From Bacteroidota bacterium (lineage in GTDB: Bacteria; Bacteroidota; Bacteroidia; Chitinophagales; Chitinophagaceae), in assembly GCA_023415275.1 (NCBI GenBank), contig JAEZLJ010000001.1, forward strand, positions 1 to 35,432: a DNA stretch of 35,432 bases. The letters are read 5' to 3'. This document shows positions 23,943-31,931 of this stretch, one piece after another; the stretch's first letter is position 1; every line of letters begins with the position of its first letter. The position numbers and the translations under genes were made by a program. The notes below the pieces were generated by a model. The model was not told the origin of the DNA. It searched no databases and was given only the letters and a program-made list of their open reading frames with translations.

Positions 23943-23973
23943 TTGATTTTTGCTTTATATGCCAGTATATTTG
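23943..23973 (+). promoter_or_regulatory. Promoter for the M23 peptidase gene
   Basis: TTG at 23943-23945, a 20-nt spacer, and TATATTTG at 23966-23973 match both parts of the Bacteroidota promoter consensus. This is the best complete promoter in the window. It would give a leader of about 160 nt before the ATG at 24140. Confidence 0.6.
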
Positions 23974-24139
23974 TTTCCCTCGCTGTTTTTGCGGGGATTG
24001 CAAAGGTAATGATACGTCAATCGTGAATTGTCAATTGACCATTTGAATTTTCATTATGCCTGGCATGAGAACGAGAGCAAAAATCAATGGTTGCCAATTT
24101 AGTGTCTGACGATTGCCGTTTCATCATCCAATCGCCACC

Positions 24140-25111
24140 ATGAAAAAAATCAAATATTTCTATAATACCCATACACTTCGGTATGAAAAACTGGTGACAC
24201 CACTAAGGGTGAAATTCCTGCGCTTTATAGCCTTTATAGCTACCGCATTCGTTACAGCCGCCCTGATCTCCTATTTCGCTTTCCAGTTTGTAGGTTCTCC
24301 CAATGAAAAATACCTCCGTATTCAAAATGCGCAATTAAAGCAGGACTTTGAAGATCTTAATGATTCTGTAGCGCAAATACAGATGAAGATGGCTGAACTG
24401 GAGAAAAGAGATAACAGTGTGTACCGCAGCATTTTCGAGGCAAGCCCCTTGCCTGATAGCGCCAGGGCCACCTTTTTGGAAAAGCAAAAGGAAATTGCAA
24501 GTGTAGAGCGTATGAGTGGAAATGAACTGGTTAGGTCGATCAGTCTTACACTTACCAATTTAAAAAACCGCATTGCCGCTCAAAAAGCTTCTTATAATGA
24601 AATCGCAGGCCTGATCAATAATAAGGAAAAGCTACTGGCGGCTACTCCAGCCATTCAGCCTGTAAGTAATAAAGATCTGAACCGGATTGCTTCCGGTTTT
24701 GGGTATCGTATCGATCCTATTTACAAAACAGTTAAAATGCATGCCGGCCTGGATTTTACCGCGGCCCAGGGTACACCTATTTACGCCACCGCCAATGGCG
24801 TGATCAAAACAGCCGGAAACACCGGCAACGGTTATGGCAACCACGTAGTGATCAATCATGGCTATGGCTATGAAACCTTGTATGGGCACATGGTGCGGGT
24901 AAAAGCCAGGGTAGGGCAGCGGGTGGAAAGAGGAGACCTGATAGGTTATGTGGGATCCACCGGAAAATCCACCGGGCCCCATTGCCATTATGAGGTGCAT
25001 AAAAATGGACAGAAGCTGGATCCCGTTTACTTCTTTTATAATGACCTCAGTCCACAGCAATTTGATGAATTGTTGAAGCGTGCTTCTGCTTCCAACCAAA
25101 GCTTTGATTAA
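24140..25111 (+). CDS. M23-family peptidoglycan endopeptidase, membrane-anchored
   Basis: Cuts peptide cross-links in the cell wall. The 323-residue product has a short cytoplasmic start (KKIKYFYNTHTLRYEKL), one transmembrane helix at about 30-52, a coiled-coil region (about 60-165; IQNAQLKQDFEDLNDSVAQIQMK) and a C-terminal LytM domain from about 180. The zinc ligands are visible as His and Asp in KMHAGLDFT and the HxH of GPHCHYEVH, with GNHVVINHGYGYETLYGHM between. All metal ligands are present, so it is likely active rather than an EnvC-like activator. A TTG nine codons upstream would fit poorly before the basic start. It probably has its own promoter at 23943-23973. Confidence 0.93.
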   Translation: MKKIKYFYNTHTLRYEKLVTPLRVKFLRFIAFIATAFVTAALISYFAFQFVGSPNEKYLRIQNAQLKQDFEDLNDSVAQIQMKMAELEKRDNSVYRSIFEASPLPDSARATFLEKQKEIASVERMSGNELVRSISLTLTNLKNRIAAQKASYNEIAGLINNKEKLLAATPAIQPVSNKDLNRIASGFGYRIDPIYKTVKMHAGLDFTAAQGTPIYATANGVIKTAGNTGNGYGNHVVINHGYGYETLYGHMVRVKARVGQRVERGDLIGYVGSTGKSTGPHCHYEVHKNGQKLDPVYFFYNDLSPQQFDELLKRASASNQSFD

Positions 25112-25150
25112 TTACATAGGAAATTTCTCGATATCATTTTCATAATGTAC

Positions 25151-25168
25151 AATACCAATAATGGTATT
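25151..25168. repeat. Inverted repeat upstream of the amino-acid permease
   Basis: AATACCA-ATAA-TGGTATT is a perfect 7-bp dyad with a 4-nt centre, 60 nt before the permease ATG. It has no T tract, so an operator or small RNA hairpin is more likely than a terminator. No regulator gene is nearby. Confidence 0.35.
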
Positions 25169-25227
25169 TGCAAAGATTAACCCGTTGAATAAATTCCTGT
25201 AACACAAACTCTTATTATCTTCAGCGC

Positions 25228-26565
25228 ATGACAGAAAGACCAAAGCTTAAACTGTTTGACCTGACCATGATCGTTGTAGGGTTAGTGATAGGAATGGGTA
25301 TCTTCCGAACTTCTGCCGATGCAGCTAACGCCTCCATTACGCCAGGGGTGTTTTTTATTGCCTGGGTAGCTGGTGGTTTAATTGCATTATGCGGAGCGCT
25401 TACCTATGCTGAAATTGGTTCCCGCTTTCCTGTCACAGGGGGCTATTATAAGGTGTTTGCCGAATGCTACCATCCTTCCATTGCCTTTGCCATCAATTGT
25501 ATCATCCTTATTTCCAATGCCGCCTCCATGGCAGGTGTTTCACTCATTGGCAGTGAATATATATCCCAGGTTATTTTCAATACCGAACCACCCCTTCTCA
25601 TAAAGTCCATCATTGCCATGATCCCCATCCTGATATTCTATGGTGTGAACTTGTTGGGGTTGCGCATGAGTGCCCTGGCTCAAAATATTTTAATGATCAT
25701 CAAGATAGGAATGCTGGTATTGCTTATCTCTTCTATCTTTTTTATCACAGGTGATCATCAACAGGCCCATACGGTAGTAAAGGAATATACATGGATGGAT
25801 TATGTCAAATCGTTTGGCATTGCCCTCATCGCAGTTTCCTTTACTTATGGAGGATACCAGCAAACCATCAACTTTGGTGAGGAGATTGAACAGCCCCGCC
25901 GAACCATTCCCAAGGGCATCTTTACCGGCTTGCTGATCATCATTACACTTTACCTGGCAGTGAGCTTTGCATATTACAATGCTATCGGTTTCGAAGATTT
26001 GAAAACTTCCAGGGGCATCGCTTCCATTGTGGCCGAAAAAATGTTTGGGCCTACTGGCAGAATGGTATCTTCCATACTATTGTTTGTAGCAGTATTGGCT
26101 TATGTCAACGTATTGCTTCTCAGTAATCCCCGGGTCATGTATGCTATGAGCGAAGACGGTATTCTGCCTGCTTCTTTTAAGAAAAAAGATGAAAAGAAAG
26201 ATGTGCTTACTGTCAGTCTTACAGCCTTTGCAGCCATCGGCATTATAGTGCTTTGCTTTGCTAAAACATTCGACAAGATATTGGGCTTTACCATTTTCCT
26301 TGATTCCATTGGCATGGCCACATCGGCTGCCACTATTTTCATCATCAGGAAAAGGACCAGGCAACTCGATGGAAGCGGTATTTATAAAATGAAGCTGTAT
26401 CCTTTAATGCCATTGGTGTTCATTGCAGCCTATATTTTCGTAGGCATCAGTATCTGGGTGAGTACACCTGAACTGGCGTGGACCGGAATTGCAGTATTTG
26501 CTGCCTTCCTGCTGATCTACTTTATTGTTACTTCAATCAAAAGAAAAAAATATGCCTCCTCTTAA
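25228..26565 (+). CDS. APC-superfamily amino-acid permease
   Basis: A 445-residue inner-membrane transporter with about 12 helices. The first helix region reads LTMIVVGLVIGMGIF, the glycine-rich substrate-binding stretch of the family, followed by GVFFIAWVAGGLIALCGALTYAEIGSRFPVTGGYY, typical of the LAT/APC group that imports or exchanges amino acids. A conserved segment FGEEIEQPRRTIPKGI is also seen. The substrate is not fixed by these motifs. The last 14 nt overlap the start of the PLP enzyme, so both are translated together, which suggests the transported amino acid may be the enzyme's substrate (for example a sulphur amino acid); this is inference. Confidence 0.9.
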   Translation: MTERPKLKLFDLTMIVVGLVIGMGIFRTSADAANASITPGVFFIAWVAGGLIALCGALTYAEIGSRFPVTGGYYKVFAECYHPSIAFAINCIILISNAASMAGVSLIGSEYISQVIFNTEPPLLIKSIIAMIPILIFYGVNLLGLRMSALAQNILMIIKIGMLVLLISSIFFITGDHQQAHTVVKEYTWMDYVKSFGIALIAVSFTYGGYQQTINFGEEIEQPRRTIPKGIFTGLLIIITLYLAVSFAYYNAIGFEDLKTSRGIASIVAEKMFGPTGRMVSSILLFVAVLAYVNVLLLSNPRVMYAMSEDGILPASFKKKDEKKDVLTVSLTAFAAIGIIVLCFAKTFDKILGFTIFLDSIGMATSAATIFIIRKRTRQLDGSGIYKMKLYPLMPLVFIAAYIFVGISIWVSTPELAWTGIAVFAAFLLIYFIVTSIKRKKYASS

Positions 26566-27724
26566 GGACCTCTCTTATATAATCAATGAACTGGCTGAGG
26601 ATCGTGAAAACTATTTCAATGCCATTGCACCACCAATTATGCAGTCCAGCAATTTTGCCTTCAAAACGGTGGCGGATATGCGGACCGCTTTTGAAGATGA
26701 AATGGGTGGTTATTTATACAGCCGTGGCCTGAACCCAACCGTAGACATTCTAAGGAAAAAGCTTGCTGCCCTTGACCAGGCTGAAGATTGCCTGGTGTTC
26801 GGAAGTGGGGCTGCCGCCATCTTCGCGGGCGTGTTGGCCAATGTAAAAGCTGGTGACCATATAGTATCCGTAAAAAGTCCTTATACATGGGCGCAGAAGA
26901 TGTTTGACGTCATACTCCCCAGGTTTGGGGTTACAACCACTTATGTTGATGGTACGGATATTCAAAATTTTAAAGCGGCTTTGCAAGCTAACACCAGTTT
27001 TATTTATTTGGAGTCTCCCAATTCATGGACCTATGCACTGCAGGATTTAAATAAAGTAGTGGAACTGGCCAGGGTGCATCAACTGGTCACCATGATCGAT
27101 AACAGCTATTGCACACCCATTTACCAACGGCCAATCGCAATGGGCATTGATCTCAGCATGCAAACGGCTACCAAGTATATCAGTGGGCACAGCGATACGC
27201 TGGGTGGTGTATTGTCCGGCTCTCATGCCATGATCAAAAAAATATTCGATTCTGAATACCTCAATGTGGGAAGTGGTATATCTCCATTCAACGCCTGGTT
27301 ATTATTGCGTGGATTAAGAACGTTACCAGCCAGGTTGGAAAGGATCACCCATACCAGCCGGAAGGTGCTGGACTTTCTAAAATCACATCCTAAAGTCGGG
27401 CAGGTACTCTTTCCTTTGGATGAATCTTTCCCCCAATATCAATTGGCCAAAGAGCAGATGGAAGGAGCCTGTGGCTTGATGACCTTTACACTGAAGGATG
27501 GAACCATGGATTCCATCACCCGCTTTTGTGAATCCCTGAAGCATTTTTTTATGGCAGTCAGCTGGGGAGGGCATGAGTCATTGGTGATTCCCAAATGTGC
27601 AGGCCTGCAGCCGGCAGATTTTGATAAGGATAATATAGAGCACCAATATATTAGGCTCTATACAGGCCTGGAAGATCCTGCTTACCTGATAGATGATCTA
27701 AATCAGGCCTTAAGTGGTATTTAG
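26552..27724 (+). CDS. Cys/Met-metabolism PLP-dependent enzyme
   Basis: A 390-residue cytoplasmic enzyme of the cystathionine gamma-synthase/lyase fold. Visible features are the tetramer-contact motif YLYSRGLNPT (Tyr56), the cofactor phosphate loop FGSGAAAIF, the active-site tyrosine region SPYTWAQ, the pyridine-nitrogen Asp in TMIDNSYCTP (Asp183), and the Schiff-base lysine Lys208 in TATKYISGHSDTLGG. C-terminal SWGGHESLV is also typical. Members cleave or build cystathionine, methionine or cysteine; the motifs do not decide which. The ATG at 26552 is preferred; an upstream start at 26525 lies inside the permease gene. The 14-nt overlap shows coupling with the permease. Confidence 0.9.
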   Translation: MPPLKDLSYIINELAEDRENYFNAIAPPIMQSSNFAFKTVADMRTAFEDEMGGYLYSRGLNPTVDILRKKLAALDQAEDCLVFGSGAAAIFAGVLANVKAGDHIVSVKSPYTWAQKMFDVILPRFGVTTTYVDGTDIQNFKAALQANTSFIYLESPNSWTYALQDLNKVVELARVHQLVTMIDNSYCTPIYQRPIAMGIDLSMQTATKYISGHSDTLGGVLSGSHAMIKKIFDSEYLNVGSGISPFNAWLLLRGLRTLPARLERITHTSRKVLDFLKSHPKVGQVLFPLDESFPQYQLAKEQMEGACGLMTFTLKDGTMDSITRFCESLKHFFMAVSWGGHESLVIPKCAGLQPADFDKDNIEHQYIRLYTGLEDPAYLIDDLNQALSGI

Positions 27725-27741
27725 ACTCTCATCAATTGCAT

Positions 27742-27749
27742 TATTTTTA
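27742..27749 (+). promoter_or_regulatory. Possible -7 box directly before the TolC-like gene
   Basis: TATTTTTA matches TAnnTTTG except the last base and is followed by CAGCT and the ATG at 27755. A TTTAG lies 17 nt upstream, overlapping the stop of the PLP gene. The same CAGCT spacer occurs before two other genes in the window. Confidence 0.35.
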
Positions 27750-27754
27750 CAGCT

Positions 27755-29197
27755 ATGAAGCGACCATTACTAGGCTTTTTCTTTTTGTTGATAATAGCAC
27801 AGGCAGTAAAGGCACAGGATAAATGGGACCTGCAACGTTGCGTAACCTATGCTATGCAGAATAACATTTCTGTAAAGCAGGCCGATATCCAGGCGCGGGT
27901 GTCAGCATTGCAGTTGAAGCTTAGCCAGGCGGGCCAGCTTCCCAACCTGGATTTTTCATCTAATGGGGGGTACAACTTCGGGCGGTCTATTAATCCTGCT
28001 ACCAACTCTTTTGAAAACCAAAGCATTTTCTTTAGCAATTTCCAGCTTCAGTCCAGTGTCAATTTATTCAACTGGTTCTCACAGCGCTATACCGTTGAAG
28101 CTGATAAGCTCACCAAACAGGCTGCAGATGCTTCAGCAGATAAAGCAAGGAATGATATTGCCCTGAACGTGGCTGTAGCTTATTTGCAGGCTTTGCTGGC
28201 CAGTGAGCAAATAGATGTCAGCAGCCTCCAGATAGGCCAGACACAATCGCAATTGGATAATATTCGCAAGCAGGTCAGGGCGGGCGTATTGCCCGAGCTG
28301 AATGCAGTGGAGCTGGAAGCACAGCTGGCTACAGACAGTGCCACATATATCGGAAACGTCTCTACCTACCGGCAGAACCTGATACAATTAAAAGCATTAT
28401 TGAATCTCGATATGGCGGTGGCCTTCGATATCGAAAAGCCAGATGTTACCTCCATTCCTTTAGAGCCACTTGCCGACCTGGAGCCAGCCAGGGTGTATCA
28501 GTTGGCTTTGAAGAATTTGCCACAGCAGCGTGTCAACCAGTTCAGGTACCAGGCTGCCTTGAAAAATATCCAGGCTGCCAGGGCTTCCATGTTTCCAACC
28601 ATATCGGCATTTGCCAATATTGGTTCCCGTTACTCCAGCCTTTTTCCTGACCAGGAAAACTTTATTGTAACCCCTTCGGGCAAGCTGGATACCCTTGGAT
28701 ATGTGGAGACTGCACCTGGAACCAGGTTTTATGCTGTACGCCCGGGTGTATCCGTAGCATCTAAAAACACTCCCTTCGGCAGGCAGGTATTTAATGTGAA
28801 CCTAAGCCAGGCTGTGGGATTGAATTTATCTATTCCTATTTTTAATAACAGGCGATTGCGCACTGTGTATGACCGGGCTCGCCTGGATGCAGAAGGCATT
28901 CAGTTGCAGGTAGACCAGGACAACCTTACCCTTCAGCAGGATATTTATGGGGCGTATAATAATGCCATTAGTGCTCAACAACGCTATCTCTCGGCACGTA
29001 AAGGTGTAGAGGCTGCAGAAAAGGCCTATGATTATTCACAGAAAAGATACGGCGCCGGCTTGCTGCAAACTATTGAACTGATCACCAATCAAAATAGCTT
29101 GTTCAGATCCCGGCTTGATGCCCTGGCAGCCCAGTTTGAATATGTGTTTAGAATGAAGCTGCTGGAATTTTACAAGGGAGAAGGAATGAAGTTATAG
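27755..29197 (+). CDS. TolC-family outer-membrane efflux channel
   Basis: Forms the outer-membrane exit duct of a tripartite exporter. The 480 residues begin with a signal peptide ending AVKAQ at about 21, then WDLQRCVTYAMQNNISVKQADIQARVSALQLKLSQA, the typical first helix of the OEP domain. The two-fold repeat of long helices is visible (DKARNDIALNVAVAYLQAL in the first half, TLQQDIYGAYNNAISAQQRYL in the second). It lies 30 nt behind the PLP gene and 102 nt before a membrane-fusion protein, its likely partner. No inner-membrane pump gene follows. Confidence 0.93.
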   Translation: MKRPLLGFFFLLIIAQAVKAQDKWDLQRCVTYAMQNNISVKQADIQARVSALQLKLSQAGQLPNLDFSSNGGYNFGRSINPATNSFENQSIFFSNFQLQSSVNLFNWFSQRYTVEADKLTKQAADASADKARNDIALNVAVAYLQALLASEQIDVSSLQIGQTQSQLDNIRKQVRAGVLPELNAVELEAQLATDSATYIGNVSTYRQNLIQLKALLNLDMAVAFDIEKPDVTSIPLEPLADLEPARVYQLALKNLPQQRVNQFRYQAALKNIQAARASMFPTISAFANIGSRYSSLFPDQENFIVTPSGKLDTLGYVETAPGTRFYAVRPGVSVASKNTPFGRQVFNVNLSQAVGLNLSIPIFNNRRLRTVYDRARLDAEGIQLQVDQDNLTLQQDIYGAYNNAISAQQRYLSARKGVEAAEKAYDYSQKRYGAGLLQTIELITNQNSLFRSRLDALAAQFEYVFRMKLLEFYKGEGMKL

Positions 29198-29299
29198 TCA
29201 AAGGGCTTGAACAGATAAGATAAACCTGATTGAATAAAAATAAAGAGACCAGGAATTAAAGACTGGTCATAAAATCTTCCTTTAGGGAATGGGGGTAAT

Positions 29300-30667
29300 A
29301 TGAATAAAACAGTTAAATGGGTCTTGGTAGGATTAGGAGTTTTGATACTTCTTTTAGTAGTTGGAAAACTTGTAAAAGGAAACTCCAACGAAGGGATAAA
29401 GGTCACAGCTGAAAAAGCTCAAAAGCGTACTATCACGGAAACAGTCACCGCCAGTGGTAAAATATACCCTGAAGTAGAAGTCAAGATCAGCCCTGACATA
29501 TCCGGCGAAATCACCGAGCTTAATGTGGAGGAAGGGGACAGTGTAAAAAAAGGCCAGGTGCTCGCTCGTATCTATGCAGATATTTATTCTTCCCAGCGCG
29601 ATGAAGCTGCAGCCAGGGTAGCGCAATCCCAGGCAACCGTGGCCAACAGCCAGGCTTCATTACAGGCTTTGAAAGCCCAGTTGAACCAGGACAAGATCTC
29701 TTACGACAGGAATAAGGAGTTGTATGATCAAAAAGTGATCTCTAAGGCAGAATTTGAGCAGTTCGAGACTAAGTACGCGACTTCACAGGCCCAGTACAAT
29801 GCTGCCGTTCAAAATATCAGGAGCCTGCAGGCGGGCACACAAAGTTCCAGGACCAGCCTGGAAGCGGCTAATAAGAATTTGGGACGTACCACGTTGGTTG
29901 CACCGATGAACGGGGTTATCTCTTCTCTGAGTGTGAAAAAAGGTGAACGCGTTGCAGGTAACAGTTTTAATGTAGGTACTGAAATGATGCGCGTGGCCAA
30001 TATGAGCTCCATGGAAGTGCGGGTGGATGTGGGCGAAAATGATATTGTCAAAGTGAGCATCGGCGACTCTGCCGATGTGGAAGTGGAAGCCTACAACAAA
30101 AGAAAATTCAGCGGCATTGTTACTCAAATTGCAGCCAGTACTAAAACTGGTACGCTTACCAGTACTAACGACGTCACCAACTACGAGGTGCACATCCGTT
30201 TAGATCCTGCCAGCTACCAGGATCTTACCGATCCTGCAAAACCTAAAAAATTCCCCTTCCGCCCAGGCATGAATGCCAGTGCAGATATTAAAACCAAAAG
30301 AAGGGAAGGTGTGGTCAGTGTGCCCATCGCTTCAGTAGCTGCCAGGGTAAAAGGCACAGATACAAATATTGAGGATAAGAAAAAGCAGCAACAAAAGAAC
30401 GCTGAGAACAATAATAATGATGACGACAATCAAAAAACCGTTTCTGGCGATGAACTGGAAGAAGTGGTATTTATAGTCACCGCAGATAACAAGATCCAGA
30501 AGAAAGTAGTGAAAACTGGCATTCAGGATATCAATTATATAGAAGTGATCAGTGGCCTGAAAGAAGGGGAGCAAATAGTAACCGGTCCTTATAATGCCAT
30601 AAGCAAAACCTTAAAGACAGGGGATAAGGTAAAAGTAGTGCCGCAAGAGAAATTGTTTGAAAAATAA
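29300..30667 (+). CDS. Periplasmic adaptor (membrane-fusion protein) of a tripartite exporter
   Basis: Links an inner-membrane pump to the TolC channel. The 455-residue product has one membrane anchor at about 6-24, a lipoyl-like half (EVEVKISPDISGEITELNVEEGDSVKKGQVLARI), a long alpha hairpin (about 95-190; RDEAAARVAQSQATVANSQASLQALKAQ), the second lipoyl half (TTLVAPMNGVISSLSVKKGERV) and beta-barrel and membrane-proximal domains, ending YNAISKTLKTGDKVKVV. It resembles MacA-type adaptors. Residues 358-379 form a Gln/Asn/Asp-run loop not expected in the fold. An ABC (MacB-like) or RND pump gene would be expected next, but gpsA follows instead. Confidence 0.9.
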   Translation: MNKTVKWVLVGLGVLILLLVVGKLVKGNSNEGIKVTAEKAQKRTITETVTASGKIYPEVEVKISPDISGEITELNVEEGDSVKKGQVLARIYADIYSSQRDEAAARVAQSQATVANSQASLQALKAQLNQDKISYDRNKELYDQKVISKAEFEQFETKYATSQAQYNAAVQNIRSLQAGTQSSRTSLEAANKNLGRTTLVAPMNGVISSLSVKKGERVAGNSFNVGTEMMRVANMSSMEVRVDVGENDIVKVSIGDSADVEVEAYNKRKFSGIVTQIAASTKTGTLTSTNDVTNYEVHIRLDPASYQDLTDPAKPKKFPFRPGMNASADIKTKRREGVVSVPIASVAARVKGTDTNIEDKKKQQQKNAENNNNDDDNQKTVSGDELEEVVFIVTADNKIQKKVVKTGIQDINYIEVISGLKEGEQIVTGPYNAISKTLKTGDKVKVVPQEKLFEK

Positions 30668-30851
30668 TAGCTCTTTGCTATAACTATTCTTATTTAATTC
30701 ATTAGCCTCTTCATCATATTATAGCTGTAGCTCCTAAGCATTTAATTTTGCTAAGTAATGGGATATTGGAAAAGTTATTTTTATACCGGGTAACTTTCCT
30801 TTCTTTGGCTACCATTGAATTCTTTAGGAACGCAATCACTTAATTCTTCTC

Positions 30852-31901
30852 ATGGAAAGATCCTATAATATTGGTGTTATTGGAAATGGAAGTTGGGCCA
30901 CAGCCCTGGTTAAAATAGTAACCGACAATGGGCAAAAAGTAAACTGGTGGGTCAGGAACAAAACTTCCATAGATTATATCAAACGGCGCAGGCATAATCC
31001 TAACTATTTAAGTTCAGCTTATTTTGATATAGAGCTGCTCAATATGTCTGATGAAGTGCAGGATGTAGTGAACAGTTCTGATTTGATCGTTATGGCTGTG
31101 CCCTCTGCCTATATAGTGGAAGTTCTGGAGAAAATTGATAAGTCCTCCCTGAAAGATAAAAAGATCCTATCTGCTATTAAGGGTTTGGTGCCTGGTGAGG
31201 ACCTCTTATTGAATGAACATTTGTCAAAGCATTATGATGTGCCACTGGAAAATTATTTTGCTGTACTGGGACCCTGCCATGCAGAAGAAGTAGCTGCTGA
31301 AAAGCTGTCCTACCTCACTTTCTCAGGCATTGATGAAACGGCCACTACGTCCATTGCTTCTTTCTTCCAGACCAGCTATATCAATACAATTATCAATACC
31401 GATATCCTGGGCGTGCAATATGCGGCAGTATTAAAGAACATCTATGCACTGGGTGCAGGAATAGCCCATGGCCTGGAGTATGGCGACAATTTCCTGAGTG
31501 TGTACATTGCCAATAGCGCTGATGAAATGGCCTGCTTCCTGCGCAAGGTAGGGGCCCAACACATGGTGGTGGGGGAACACCAGAAGGCCAGCGCTCCCAA
31601 TCAAAGAAAGGATATCAATTATGCCGCCTCTGTTTACCTTGGCGACCTGCTGGTGACCTGTTATTCCCTTTATAGCCGTAACCGCACCTTTGGTAACATG
31701 ATAGGCAAGGGATATACGGTGCAATCGGCACAACTGGAAATGAATATGGTGGCAGAAGGATATTATGCTACCAAATGCATTTACAATATCAATCAGAAAA
31801 TAGGAGCCGAGACACCTATTGCTGAAACTATCTATAAAATATTATGGGCCAGGTTGCATGCAGAGGAAGGCTTCCAAATGATAGAACAGGTGCTGGTGTA
31901 A
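30852..31901 (+). CDS. gpsA: NAD(P)-dependent glycerol-3-phosphate dehydrogenase
   Basis: Reduces dihydroxyacetone phosphate to sn-glycerol 3-phosphate, the backbone of membrane phospholipids. The 349-residue product starts with the dinucleotide-binding loop IGVIGNGSWATAL (residues 7-19). Active-site lysines fit Lys110 in SAIKGLVPG and Lys195 in VLKNIYALGAGIAHGLEYGDN. The family motif GPxxAxEV appears as GPCHAEEV. Length is slightly above the usual 330-340. It is preceded by 184 nt holding no clear promoter or terminator (only TTTCTTTG near 30800 resembles a -7 box) and is convergent with hemW, with 27 nt between. Confidence 0.95.
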   Translation: MERSYNIGVIGNGSWATALVKIVTDNGQKVNWWVRNKTSIDYIKRRRHNPNYLSSAYFDIELLNMSDEVQDVVNSSDLIVMAVPSAYIVEVLEKIDKSSLKDKKILSAIKGLVPGEDLLLNEHLSKHYDVPLENYFAVLGPCHAEEVAAEKLSYLTFSGIDETATTSIASFFQTSYINTIINTDILGVQYAAVLKNIYALGAGIAHGLEYGDNFLSVYIANSADEMACFLRKVGAQHMVVGEHQKASAPNQRKDINYAASVYLGDLLVTCYSLYSRNRTFGNMIGKGYTVQSAQLEMNMVAEGYYATKCIYNINQKIGAETPIAETIYKILWARLHAEEGFQMIEQVLV

Positions 31902-31915
31902 GTGATAACGAGTGT

Positions 31916-31931
31916 TGAGTCAGATGACTCA
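31916..31931. repeat. Dyad between convergent gpsA and hemW
   Basis: TGAGTCA-GA-TGACTCA is a perfect 7-bp dyad with a 2-nt centre, overlapping the hemW stop. There is no T tract; a weak two-way terminator or a protein site are both possible. Confidence 0.3.

Noticed and set aside
24632..25099. A 155-codon minus-strand frame within the M23 peptidase gene
   Set aside because: It is the complement of the conserved LytM domain; no independent evidence.
29248..29274. GACCAG/CTGGTC hairpin between the TolC-like and adaptor genes
   Set aside because: Only 6 bp with a 10-nt loop and no T tract; the genes are likely co-transcribed.
30668..30851. Search for a tRNA, terminator or promoter in the gap before gpsA
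   Set aside because: No cloverleaf; AGCA/TGCT repeats are only 4 bp; TTTCTTTG near 30800 lacks a -33 partner.
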